Shown here: positions 50,574 through 58,401 of the stretch, one piece after another | Numbering within the stretch: position 1 is the stretch's first letter | Layout: each line of letters opens with the position of its first letter | Origin: Actinacidiphila glaucinigra | GTDB lineage: Bacteria; Actinomycetota; Actinomycetes; Streptomycetales; Streptomycetaceae | DNA length: 64,000 bases | Assembly (NCBI RefSeq): GCF_900188405.1 | Contig: NZ_FZOF01000007.1 | Location: 310,001 to 374,000 of the forward strand | Reading direction: 5' to 3' | The notes under the pieces: model-generated | Database searches by the model: none | Seen by the model: only the letters and a program-made list of their open reading frames with translations | Told to the model about the DNA's origin: nothing | Made by a program: the position numbers and the translations under genes

Positions 50574-52109
50574 CGGTAGTTCGTTAAATCCGGGGATGGT
50601 GTGGGTTGACGGCAGCTCCGGTTGGTCGTAGGCCGGGGGTAGGGGTCAACTGCCAGGCTGGGGGCTGAAGATGACCGCTCGCCGTCCGTGTCCGCCCGCG
50701 CCGGGGCCGCTGGAGGAGTACGCGGCCCGGTTCGACGACCTCTTCTTCAGCCTGGCCCAGCGGCGAGGGTTCCGCGAGTACCTGACCGGGCTGCTGGCGC
50801 CGCGGGAGCGGAACAAGACGATCACCTGCCTGGCCGGGGCGGAGCCGGTGGCTGGTGCGGGGATGCCGGGGGTGCAGCGGCTGCAGTTCTTCCTGTCCGA
50901 GTCACCCTGGGAGGCCGAGCAGGTCAACGACCGGCGGCTTGAGCTGCTGCGCGAGGAGCCGGCGACGGCTCCGCACGACAGCGGAGTCATCGTGATCGAC
51001 GATTCCGGGGACCGCAAGGACGGCACCGCGACCGCGCACGTGGGCCGGCAATGGCTGGGCCGACTGGGCAAGACAGACAACGGCATCGTCACGGTGACCA
51101 CGGTGTGGACCGACGGCCGCGTGTACTACCCACTGCATGCGACGCCCTATACCCCCGCCCATCACTTCACCAGCGGCCGCTCCGATCCGGCCTTCCGTAC
51201 GAAACCGCAGCTGGCTGCTGCTCTCGCGGCCCGCGGGAAGAAGGCCGGCTTCGGCTGCCGGGCGGTGGTCGCCGACTGCGCCTACTCCGTCAGCGACGAC
51301 TGGTACCTCGCGCTGCGCGAAGCGGGCCTGGCCTACGTGGTGGCGCTCAAGCCGCACCGCGGCACCTGGGCCCGGGCCGGCCAGCCGCACACCCCCATCG
51401 AAGCCGCCCACGCCCTGACCTGGAAGGATGCCAAGCATCCCGGGGACTGGACGGCCGTGGAGCGTCACTTCCGCAACGGGCACACCGAGACCTGGTGGGC
51501 CGCCGACGCCCGACTGGGCGGCTACGGACCCGACGCACCCTGCCGACTGGTCGTGGCCACCACCGACCCAGCCGGCCTGCCGGAGAAAGCCACCTGGTAC
51601 CTGGCCACCAACCTGCCCCACCCCGACACACCCGACACCACGGCCGGCCCGCACCCGCCAGCCGACCTCGCCGAGATCGTCCGCCTCTACGGCCTGCGGC
51701 CCTGGATCGAGCAGAGCTACAAACAGATCAAGGACGAACTCGGCTGGGCCGACTTCCAGGTCCGCTCCGCCCGCGCCATCCGCCGCCACCAAACCCTAAT
51801 CAACTGCGCCTTCTCCTTCTGCTGGGATCAATGGTTCGCCCCACCCGGACCGCTGGATGCCACCGCACCGGACCCCTGTCCCGAGGAGGGGCCAGAGAGG
51901 GGGACCAGACATACCCCACCAGGCCCAGCAGCCCTGCTGGCCCAAGGCCTTACGCGCTATCCGTTCCTGGCTCACCCCAGCCATCACCCTCACCCGATGG
52001 TGGCAAGCCTGGACCGACACGGACCCACCCCATGAGCTCCAGGCCCTTATCGACGCGGTCACCACCGGACACGGCATCGACCTCTATCGCCGGATTTAAC
52101 GAACTACCG
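50574..52109 (+). mobile_element. IS701-family insertion sequence
   Basis: A 1536-bp element with perfect 20-base terminal inverted repeats, CGGTAGTTCGTTAAATCCGG at 50574-50593 and its complement at 52090-52109. It is flanked by GTAG at 50570-50573 and 52110-52113, a 4-bp target duplication. The first G of the left copy is the last base of the IS630 element, so this element inserted second. Its transposase frame is broken near the 3' end. Confidence 0.9.
50671..52035 (+). CDS. IS701-family transposase, C-terminus frameshifted
   Basis: A 454-residue DDE transposase. Catalytic region motifs: 'GVIVIDDSGDRKDGTATAHVGRQWLGRLGKTDNGIVTVTTVW' (first D), 'AVVADCAYSVSDDWY' (second D), 'LRPWIEQSYKQIKDELGWADFQVRS' (E). 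Up to about residue 415 it looks normal; after that it reads an out-of-frame Pro/His-rich tail. The natural C-terminus ('RSWLTPAITLTRWWQAWTDTD', ending 'GHGIDLYRRI') is in the +1 frame and stops at 52099 inside the right repeat. The shift is near the G5 run at about 51899-51903. Activity is doubtful. Confidence 0.88.
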   Translation: MTARRPCPPAPGPLEEYAARFDDLFFSLAQRRGFREYLTGLLAPRERNKTITCLAGAEPVAGAGMPGVQRLQFFLSESPWEAEQVNDRRLELLREEPATAPHDSGVIVIDDSGDRKDGTATAHVGRQWLGRLGKTDNGIVTVTTVWTDGRVYYPLHATPYTPAHHFTSGRSDPAFRTKPQLAAALAARGKKAGFGCRAVVADCAYSVSDDWYLALREAGLAYVVALKPHRGTWARAGQPHTPIEAAHALTWKDAKHPGDWTAVERHFRNGHTETWWAADARLGGYGPDAPCRLVVATTDPAGLPEKATWYLATNLPHPDTPDTTAGPHPPADLAEIVRLYGLRPWIEQSYKQIKDELGWADFQVRSARAIRRHQTLINCAFSFCWDQWFAPPGPLDATAPDPCPEEGPERGTRHTPPGPAALLAQGLTRYPFLAHPSHHPHPMVASLDRHGPTP

Positions 52110-52135
52110 GTAGTCCTCCGTAGCCCTCCGGTGGT

Positions 52136-52149
52136 CCTCCGGCCGGAGG
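52136..52149. terminator. Short palindrome at the carboxylesterase 3' end
   Basis: CCTCCGGCCGGAGG is a perfect 14-base palindrome, 2 bases beyond the carboxylesterase stop. It is probably the tail of the original convergent terminator between this gene and the sigma gene. Confidence 0.45.
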
Positions 52150-52150
52150 C

Positions 52151-53869
52151 TCACCGGGGCAGACGGTCCCAGAAGGCGCAGTGGTGTGCGGAATACGCGT
52201 CCACGGGGCGGATTCCCCCCGGTCCGGGAGCCAGCGACTGCACCGGCCGCACCGACCGCGCGAGAGGTGACGAAGGGCGCAGGAGCGGCCATCGCGGGGC
52301 GTCGGCGGTGTTCGGGTCGCCGGTGCGCGCGAAGGCCGTCCAGTAGTCGACCATCCGGTCCGACAGGGCGCGCTGGGCGTCGTTCAGCGGTCGCTCGGTG
52401 GGGACGGAGGAGAACAGGAAAGGCATCTCGAAGCCGTGCGCCGCGCCGTAGGGGAAGCCCGGGTTCGCCGGCAGACCGGCGAGGACGGGAGCGTCCGGAT
52501 CGCCGAACTCGTAGCCGTAGAGGGGGAGTCCGGGGGCGTGGGCGGCGATGGCACGATCGGCTGCCAGCGTGGTGCAGGCGAGGGACCGATCGGTCAGCGC
52601 CGCGGCCCAGGCCAGTGCGGGCGTGGGGTGCCCCGCCGCCGGATAGCGCGCCTCGACGGCCGGGGCCGCGGGACCGAAGGCCTCCACCAGACGGGTGCGG
52701 TAGTCGTCCTCGGTGCGGATCGGGAACGCGGCGAGCGACAGGCCGACGAACATCCGCATCTCGTCGTGGTTGGTGCCCAGGATGACCGGCACGCGGTGGA
52801 AGCGCCCCGACGTCAGCGCCTCGTCCGGCGCCGTGGGCAGCAACGCGTTGCCGAAGGCGGGCCGGTTGAAGGACTGCATCAGTTGCGCGGTGGCGAGGCG
52901 ATCCGTGCTCTGCCCGCGCAGGCACGCCAGCACCTCGTCCCGGCCGTCGGCCGTGCAGCCCAGTTGGCGGGCGGCCTCCGCACCGGCCGTCCGGACCTCG
53001 CGCTGTGAGGCGAAGGGCTCGTACGCCGGTGTCCCGGGTCCGAGAGCGCCGCGGGGGAAGGACATGAGGCAGGAACCGCTCTGCAGCACGGCCCGCTGGA
53101 AGAGCCCGGCGGCCGCCGGCGAGGTGAGGTGCGCACAGATGCTGAGGGCGCCCGCGGACTCGCCGAACAACGTGACACTGTCCGGATCGCCGCCGAAGCG
53201 CTCCGCGTTCGCCCGCACCCAGCGCAGGGCGGCCTGCTGGTCCGCCAGCCCGAACGGCGGGGCGGAGCCCAGCCCGGGGTGGCCGAAGTAACCGAAGATC
53301 CCCAGGCGGTAGTTGACCGTGACGACGACGGTGTCGCCCCGGACCGCGAGTTGTCCGGCGCTGTAGTCACTGCCGGAACCGCCGAGGAACGCACCGCCGT
53401 GCATCCACACCAGCACGGGCCGCTTCTGGCCGGACTGCTTCGGTGTGGGCGTCGGAGTCGGCGTCGGCATCGTGACGTTGAGGTAGAGGCAGTCCTCCGA
53501 CCCGAGGGCCGCGGCCGCGCCCGGTGCCGGCATCTGCACGCAGGGCTGAGCCGGAGCCGTCGCGTCCCGGACGCCACGCCATGCCGCGGCCGGCACCGGG
53601 GCGCGCCAGCGCAGCCGTCCGGTCGGCGGGGCGGCGTAGGGGACGCCGTCGAAGGTGGTGTAAGCGCCGTGTGACACACCGCGGATCAGGCCGTGGTCGG
53701 TGCGTACGACGGCTCCGCTCTCCCTCGTGGAGGGCGGGGAACCGGGTTGTGCGCCGGTCGCCGGTACGGCGGTCGCGGCGAGCAGGGCCACCGCGCAGAG
53801 CAGGGGGAAGAGCACCGCACGGAGCCGGTCTTTTCGGCTCGGACGCCGTGTTGTCATGGTCGAGGACAT
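52151..53869 (-). CDS. Secreted type B carboxylesterase
   Basis: A 572-residue alpha/beta hydrolase with a signal peptide (residues ~15-40). Nucleophile S238 in GESAG ('VTLFGESAGALSICAHL'), oxyanion loop 'HGGAF' at 157-161, and the family start 'GLIRGVSHGAYTTFDGVPYAAPPTGRLRWRAP'. 'SEDCLYLNV' contains the conserved disulfide region. Type B esterases hydrolyse carboxylic esters of many sizes. It is divergent from a long MerR regulator, which is the likely controller. A His/Glu pair near 'TNHDEMRMF' and 'HGFEMPFLF' completes the expected triad. Confidence 0.92.
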   Translation of the reverse strand: MSSTMTTRRPSRKDRLRAVLFPLLCAVALLAATAVPATGAQPGSPPSTRESGAVVRTDHGLIRGVSHGAYTTFDGVPYAAPPTGRLRWRAPVPAAAWRGVRDATAPAQPCVQMPAPGAAAALGSEDCLYLNVTMPTPTPTPTPKQSGQKRPVLVWMHGGAFLGGSGSDYSAGQLAVRGDTVVVTVNYRLGIFGYFGHPGLGSAPPFGLADQQAALRWVRANAERFGGDPDSVTLFGESAGALSICAHLTSPAAAGLFQRAVLQSGSCLMSFPRGALGPGTPAYEPFASQREVRTAGAEAARQLGCTADGRDEVLACLRGQSTDRLATAQLMQSFNRPAFGNALLPTAPDEALTSGRFHRVPVILGTNHDEMRMFVGLSLAAFPIRTEDDYRTRLVEAFGPAAPAVEARYPAAGHPTPALAWAAALTDRSLACTTLAADRAIAAHAPGLPLYGYEFGDPDAPVLAGLPANPGFPYGAAHGFEMPFLFSSVPTERPLNDAQRALSDRMVDYWTAFARTGDPNTADAPRWPLLRPSSPLARSVRPVQSLAPGPGGIRPVDAYSAHHCAFWDRLPR

Positions 53870-54004
53870 GCGTACCCACCGTTCTCGGTCGGAAGGGATC
53901 GGGCGAGGCCGCGGGAGGCCGCACGAGGCCGGTCAGGCCGAACAACGAGGCCTGAACGGCGGGGAACTGTGCGGACCGACGCGGTCAGTGATCAGTACGC
54001 TAGG

Positions 54005-54024
54005 ACCTCCCGTGCGCTGGAGGT
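54005..54024. promoter_or_regulatory. MerR-type dyad operator
   Basis: ACCTCC (54005-54010) and GGAGGT (54019-54024) around 8 bases, just upstream of the merR start and overlapping its ribosome site GGAGG. Binding here could block translation-start access as well as transcription. Confidence 0.5.
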
Positions 54025-54034
54025 TCAAGAGCCT

Positions 54035-55021
54035 GTGACGCAAGACACCTGGAGCATCGGCGAACTCGCTGCCGGAACGGGGGTTCCGGTGAAGACCCTC
54101 CGCTACTACTCCGACAGCGGCCTGCTGCCCGTGGCCGCCCGCAGCACCGGCGGTCATCGGCGCTACGGTCCCGAGGCGTGGGAGCGGATCCGTCTCATCA
54201 GGCGCCTGAGGGCGCTGGACACACCGATCTCGACCATCACGCAGGTGGTCACCGGTGAGCGCTCCTTCGGCGAACTGGTGGCGACCGAACTCGAGGTGGT
54301 GCAGGAGCGACTGACCGAGCTGCGGTGGCGTCAGGCCACGCTCAAGTCCCTCGACGACTGCCCGGACGACGAACGGCTCCGGCGTCTGGAGATCCTCTCC
54401 CGCGTGCAGCGGCTCCCGCAGGCGCATCGCACCCTCACCGACCACTGGCATCGCGAGCTGCCGGCGGCCATGCCCAAGCGCCGGCTCGACATCATGATCG
54501 CCATGCTGTCCCCCGACCCGCCGCAGGACCCCGACCCCACAACGGTCCTGGCCTACGCCGAGCTCCATCTGCTGATCTCCACACCCAGCTTCACCCGCTG
54601 GACCCAGGACCACGACGAGGAGATGAGGGACGCCCCGGCCTTCTACGGGCAGATCGACGAAGCCGCCGCTCTGACCGCCGCCGCCGTGGCCCGGGGCCTG
54701 CCGCCCGGCGCCGGGGACGCGGTGAACGCCTTCGTGTCCGCCCACGCACGAGCCCGGCGCGAGTCGGACACCCCCGCCTTCCGCGCTTTCCTGCACGGGC
54801 TGGTGTCGAGGTCATCCGGCTTCGACCCCCGCCTGGAACGCTATTGGGCCCTGGTCGGCACCGTCACCGGCGGGCGGGTGCTGAACATGACGGTGGCCCA
54901 CCGATGGCTGACGGACGGACTGTCGATGTCGATGGCCGGCAGGCCGCCGTCGACGTCGAAGGGCCGCCCGACCTCAGGGAAAGTCCGGACCGGGCACGGA
55001 AACTGGGGGAATCGGTACTGA
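54035..55021 (+). CDS. MerR-family regulator with long effector domain
   Basis: A 328-residue regulator from GTG 54035. The N-terminal winged helix is typical: 'WSIGELAAGTGVPVKTLRYYSDSGLLPVAARSTGGHRRYGPEAWERIRLIRRL'. A coiled coil (~85-120) is followed by a ~200-residue helical C-terminal domain without metal-binding cysteines ('LHLLISTPSFTRWTQDHDEEMRDAPAFYGQIDEAAALTAAAVARG'). The length and tail suggest a small-molecule sensor. It is divergent from the carboxylesterase, with a dyad between them. Confidence 0.9.
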   Translation: MTQDTWSIGELAAGTGVPVKTLRYYSDSGLLPVAARSTGGHRRYGPEAWERIRLIRRLRALDTPISTITQVVTGERSFGELVATELEVVQERLTELRWRQATLKSLDDCPDDERLRRLEILSRVQRLPQAHRTLTDHWHRELPAAMPKRRLDIMIAMLSPDPPQDPDPTTVLAYAELHLLISTPSFTRWTQDHDEEMRDAPAFYGQIDEAAALTAAAVARGLPPGAGDAVNAFVSAHARARRESDTPAFRAFLHGLVSRSSGFDPRLERYWALVGTVTGGRVLNMTVAHRWLTDGLSMSMAGRPPSTSKGRPTSGKVRTGHGNWGNRY

Positions 55022-55041
55022 ACGGCGCCGGTGGCGGCCAC

Positions 55042-55782
55042 TCACAGGTCGGGGAGGAGAAGCCAGACCTCGGAGAAGGCGAGACCGTGCCCGTCGGTCA
55101 CCACCCCGCACGGGCAGCCCAGCGACAGTCGGCTCCAGTCGCAGGTCACCGTCCACGGGCCGGTCCGGGCCCCGCAGGCCGGGCAGCCGACGGTCTCGGC
55201 GGTCCACACCCCGGCAGCGGGTCTGCCGTGACGGCGGAAGCGGCCTGCGTACCGCACCTGCCAGGGCTCGGCCGGGGGCGTGAGCGGGACCGTTCCGGGC
55301 GGGCTCGCCGAGGCCAGCGAGGCGAACAGCGGGACCAACTCGCGGAGCAGCGCCTCGCCCGCCTCGGTCGGCGGCACGGAGGGGACGCCGTATCTCGGGG
55401 CGGCGGCCGCACCCGGTGGGTTCGGAGTGGCGTGCCAGGGCAGGAAGGCGCGGGCGACGGCGGCCAGGAGGGCGGCGGCGCGCGGGCTGACGGCGCCTGC
55501 GTCGAGGTGGTGGAGCGTGGTGCGCAGAAGGCGTTGCAGCCGCCGGTCCCGGTCCCTGGCGAGGGTCCCGGCGCTCGCTCCCCGACGGGCCGGGAGCGGG
55601 GCGGTGAGGCGAGCGAGTACGGCTGCCGCCGCTTCGGAGTCCGCCGGGGCGGGCCGCCACTCGCCTGCGGCCAGGAGCCGGCGTGCCTGCGCCGCCTCAC
55701 GGTCCAGGGCGCGCGTCAGCGGCGGCCCCGTCCGCGACTGCTGCCCGGGGGCGGCCTCGTGTGCCTCGTGCCCGCTCGCCAT
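55042..55782 (-). CDS. Hypothetical protein with C-terminal zinc-ribbon-like region
   Basis: A 246-residue protein from ATG 55782, with a G-run ribosome site. The N-terminal two thirds are Ala/Arg-rich helices ('RLQRLLRTTLHHLDAGAVSPRAAALLAAVARAFLPW'). The C-terminus has 'GCPACGARTGPWTVTCDWSRLSLGCPCGVV' with five closely spaced cysteines resembling a zinc ribbon. No named family is recognised. It is convergent with the MerR gene. Function unknown. Confidence 0.7.
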   Translation of the reverse strand: MASGHEAHEAAPGQQSRTGPPLTRALDREAAQARRLLAAGEWRPAPADSEAAAAVLARLTAPLPARRGASAGTLARDRDRRLQRLLRTTLHHLDAGAVSPRAAALLAAVARAFLPWHATPNPPGAAAAPRYGVPSVPPTEAGEALLRELVPLFASLASASPPGTVPLTPPAEPWQVRYAGRFRRHGRPAAGVWTAETVGCPACGARTGPWTVTCDWSRLSLGCPCGVVTDGHGLAFSEVWLLLPDL

Positions 55783-55876
55783 GGCCCCCCTTTCCCCGCT
55801 CCTGCGGCCGGCCGTGCCAACGTACCCGCCCTCTGTCCACGGCCCCACGTGCGCATGAGCCTGCGCCTGCGCCTGC

Positions 55877-55910
55877 GCCCGGGAACGGCCCTGTACGGCC
55901 GGTCCCGGGC
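55877..55910 (-). terminator. Hairpin terminator of the drug exporter gene
   Basis: 14-base arms at 55877-55890 and 55897-55910 with one mismatch, 11 bases beyond the exporter's stop codon. A GCCTGC triplet repeat precedes it. Confidence 0.6.
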
Positions 55911-55920
55911 GATCGCCCCG

Positions 55921-57474
55921 CTACAGGCCGGGGCCCGCGGCCGCCGCCTTGCCGGTGAGGTTCTCCAGGTCGCTCTTGCGGACCCGGATCAGCACCAGCG
56001 CGACCAGCAGTGCGACGGCCGCCATGGCCGCCGAGGTGACGAACGCCGAGGAGATGCCCTCGGCCAGCACCTGGTGCCCCCAGTGGCCGGGCAGTTGCCC
56101 CGTCCGGCTCAGCTCGGCCTTCTCGGCGGCGCCGGCCCGGGCCAGGAAGGACGGCAACTGCTGCTCCGCCTCGTTGCGGCTCGCCGTCCCGAACACCGTC
56201 ACCATGATGGAGAGCCCCAGGGAACCGCCGACCTGCTGCGAGGCGTTGAGCACCCCGGAGGCGGCTCCGGCCTCGTGCTGGGCGACGCCCGAGACGCTGG
56301 TGAGGGTGAGCGTCACGAAGTTGAGGCCGACGCCGGCGCCGAAGACGAACAGCGGCCCCACCACGCCGCCCACGAACGTGGTGCCGGGACCGATGAACGT
56401 CAGCCAGCCCAGACCGACGACCGACAGGGCCGAGCCGATGACCACGAACGGCTTGGGGCCGAGGACCGGCAGCAGCCGCTGCGTGATCCCGACCGCGATG
56501 ACCAGCCCCCCGGTGAAGGTCAGCGACGCCAGTCCCGAGCGGATCGGGCTGTAGCCGAGCACGATCTGGAAGAACTGCACGATGAAGAAGAACATCCCGT
56601 ACATCGCGCCGGCCAGGCAGAGGATGATCACGTACGAGCCGACGCGGTTGCGGTCGCCGAACATGCGCAACGGGATGATGGGCTGCGCCGCACGGGACTC
56701 GACGAGCACGAACGCCGCCAGGAGCACCGCGGCCGCGACGAAGGCGGTGACGGTGAGCGGGTCGCTCCACCCGTCCTCGGAGGCCCGGATGAACCCGTAG
56801 ACGAGTGACGCCATCCCGAGGGTCGACGTCGCGGCGCCGGCCACGTCGAAGTGGCCGGGGTGCCGCCGGGACTCGTTGATGTAGACGGGGGCGAGCACCG
56901 CCACGACGAGCCCGATGGGGAGGTTGACGAACAGCACCCAGCGCCAGTCGAGCCACTCGGTGAGCATGCCGCCGGCCAGCAGCCCGACGGCCGCGCCCGC
57001 GCCGGAGACACCCGCGAACACCCCCATCGCCCGGTTGCGTTCGGGCCCCTCGGCGAAGTTCGTGGTGATGAGCGCGAGCGACGTGGGGGAGGCGATGGCG
57101 CCGCCGACGCCCTGCAGGGCGCGCGCGGCCAGCAGCTGCCAGGGCTCCTGCGCGAGGCCGCCCAGCAGGGACGCCAGGGTGAAGACCACGATGCCGGTGG
57201 TGAACACGCGCCGCCGCCCGAGGATGTCGCCCGCCCTGCCGCCGAGCAGCAGCATGCCGCCGAAGGTCAGCGTGTAGGCGCTCAGGACCCAGGACAGGTC
57301 GGTCGTGGAGAAGCCGAGCGAACGCTGGATGTTCGGCAGCGCGACGTTCACGATGGTGCTGTCCAGCACGATCATCAGCTGGCACGCCGCGATGATGAAC
57401 AGCGCGATCCCCGGGTGGCCACTTCGACGGGCGGCACCAGGTACGGGCATGGCCTGTTGCAGTTGGGTCGTCAT
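55921..57474 (-). CDS. DHA2-family (EmrB/QacA-type) drug exporter
   Basis: A 517-residue MFS transporter with about 14 membrane helices. Family markers: 'LDSTIVNVALPNIQRSLGFSTTDLSWVLSAYTLTFGGMLLLGGRAGDILGRRRVF' at the start, 'GAAVGLLAGGMLTEWLDWRWVLFVNLPIGL' (motif C region), and 'GVAQHEAGAASGVLNASQQVGGSLG'. Such pumps export drugs or secondary metabolites by proton antiport. It is divergent from a universal stress protein, with a palindrome between them, and no regulator gene is adjacent. Substrate unknown. Confidence 0.93.
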   Translation of the reverse strand: MTTQLQQAMPVPGAARRSGHPGIALFIIAACQLMIVLDSTIVNVALPNIQRSLGFSTTDLSWVLSAYTLTFGGMLLLGGRAGDILGRRRVFTTGIVVFTLASLLGGLAQEPWQLLAARALQGVGGAIASPTSLALITTNFAEGPERNRAMGVFAGVSGAGAAVGLLAGGMLTEWLDWRWVLFVNLPIGLVVAVLAPVYINESRRHPGHFDVAGAATSTLGMASLVYGFIRASEDGWSDPLTVTAFVAAAVLLAAFVLVESRAAQPIIPLRMFGDRNRVGSYVIILCLAGAMYGMFFFIVQFFQIVLGYSPIRSGLASLTFTGGLVIAVGITQRLLPVLGPKPFVVIGSALSVVGLGWLTFIGPGTTFVGGVVGPLFVFGAGVGLNFVTLTLTSVSGVAQHEAGAASGVLNASQQVGGSLGLSIMVTVFGTASRNEAEQQLPSFLARAGAAEKAELSRTGQLPGHWGHQVLAEGISSAFVTSAAMAAVALLVALVLIRVRKSDLENLTGKAAAAGPGL

Positions 57475-57638
57475 CGGCCGGCTCCCCGCACTGCGGTCAC
57501 GCCGATCCTGGCAGCCGCGGACCCCTGGCCCGCGTCAAGAGGGTCGGACATCTCTTTCCTTCCGTCGAAACGAAGTGGGACGGCACGCCCTGCGGCCGCG
57601 CCTCACCGGATTGACGAGGCGCTCCGGCCGGGCGTGAG

Positions 57639-57652
57639 GTGACAGCGGTCAC
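57639..57652. promoter_or_regulatory. Palindrome GTGACAGCGGTCAC in a divergent promoter region
   Basis: Perfect 5-base arms around 4 bases, about 165 bases before the exporter and 92 before the universal stress gene. It is a candidate binding site for a repressor of either gene. The rest of 57475-57743 has no gene. Confidence 0.4.
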
Positions 57653-57743
57653 AGGGCGTGGGCGTGTGAGCGGCGCGACATCACACCCTCCGGCGACGCG
57701 TCGTCGTGTTCTTGAACAGGTGCGATCCGGCCGGGAGGACGGG

Positions 57744-58256
57744 GTGTCGATGGAAGGGCCGTCACAACAGCGGGTCGTGGTGGGCGTCAGCGGCTCCCTG
57801 AACAGCCTGGTCGCGCTGCAGCGCGCGGGCGCCGAGGCCCGTCTGAGCGGACGCAGGCTGCTGGCCGTACTGGTGTGGACGCGGACCGAGGCCGGCTCGC
57901 CGCCCCGGAACCCCGGGCCGGTGCCGCAAACGGCCCGGAGCGCGGCGACGCGGCTGCTGACCGCTGTGCTGAACGACGTCTTCGCCGCCACCGCCGGCGA
58001 TCTGCACGTCGACGGCCTGGCGATCTCGGGCCGCAGCGCGGGGGAGACCCTCGTCAGGATCGCCCAGCGGGACGGCGACTTGCTGGTCGTCGGCGCGGGA
58101 CGGAGGCGGAGGCGCGGCCCGTGGCGCTCCCCGGTCGCCCGCTACTGCCTCGCGCACGCGTCGTGCCCGGTCCTCACCGTGCCGCCGTCGCCGCTCCAGC
58201 TCGACCTGGAGGCGATGACGCGCAGGCGGGGACTCCGGGCGGGCGGGCCGCGATGA
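57744..58256 (+). CDS. Universal stress protein (UspA family)
   Basis: A 170-residue protein from GTG 57744, with GGGAGG 5 bases upstream. The UspA fold starts 'QRVVVGVSGSLNSLVALQRAGAEARLSGRRLLAVLVW' and contains an ATP-loop-like 'GDLLVVGAGRRRRRGPWRSPVARYCLAHASCPVLTVPP'. UspA proteins bind ATP and act in stress and dormancy responses. It is divergent from the drug exporter. Partner unknown. Confidence 0.9.
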   Translation: MSMEGPSQQRVVVGVSGSLNSLVALQRAGAEARLSGRRLLAVLVWTRTEAGSPPRNPGPVPQTARSAATRLLTAVLNDVFAATAGDLHVDGLAISGRSAGETLVRIAQRDGDLLVVGAGRRRRRGPWRSPVARYCLAHASCPVLTVPPSPLQLDLEAMTRRRGLRAGGPR

Positions 58257-58401
58257 CGTACGGAGGGAGAGGTTCCGGGGCGCCGGCGGGTGATCGGCTC
58301 GCGCGCGGCGACTTCTGAGGCGCTTCAGACGCTCCGTGCGCTCCGGGAGGCCGTTGCCGCCGGGCACGCGTCACCCGCGCCGGACGGGTAAGACGGCAGC
58401 C

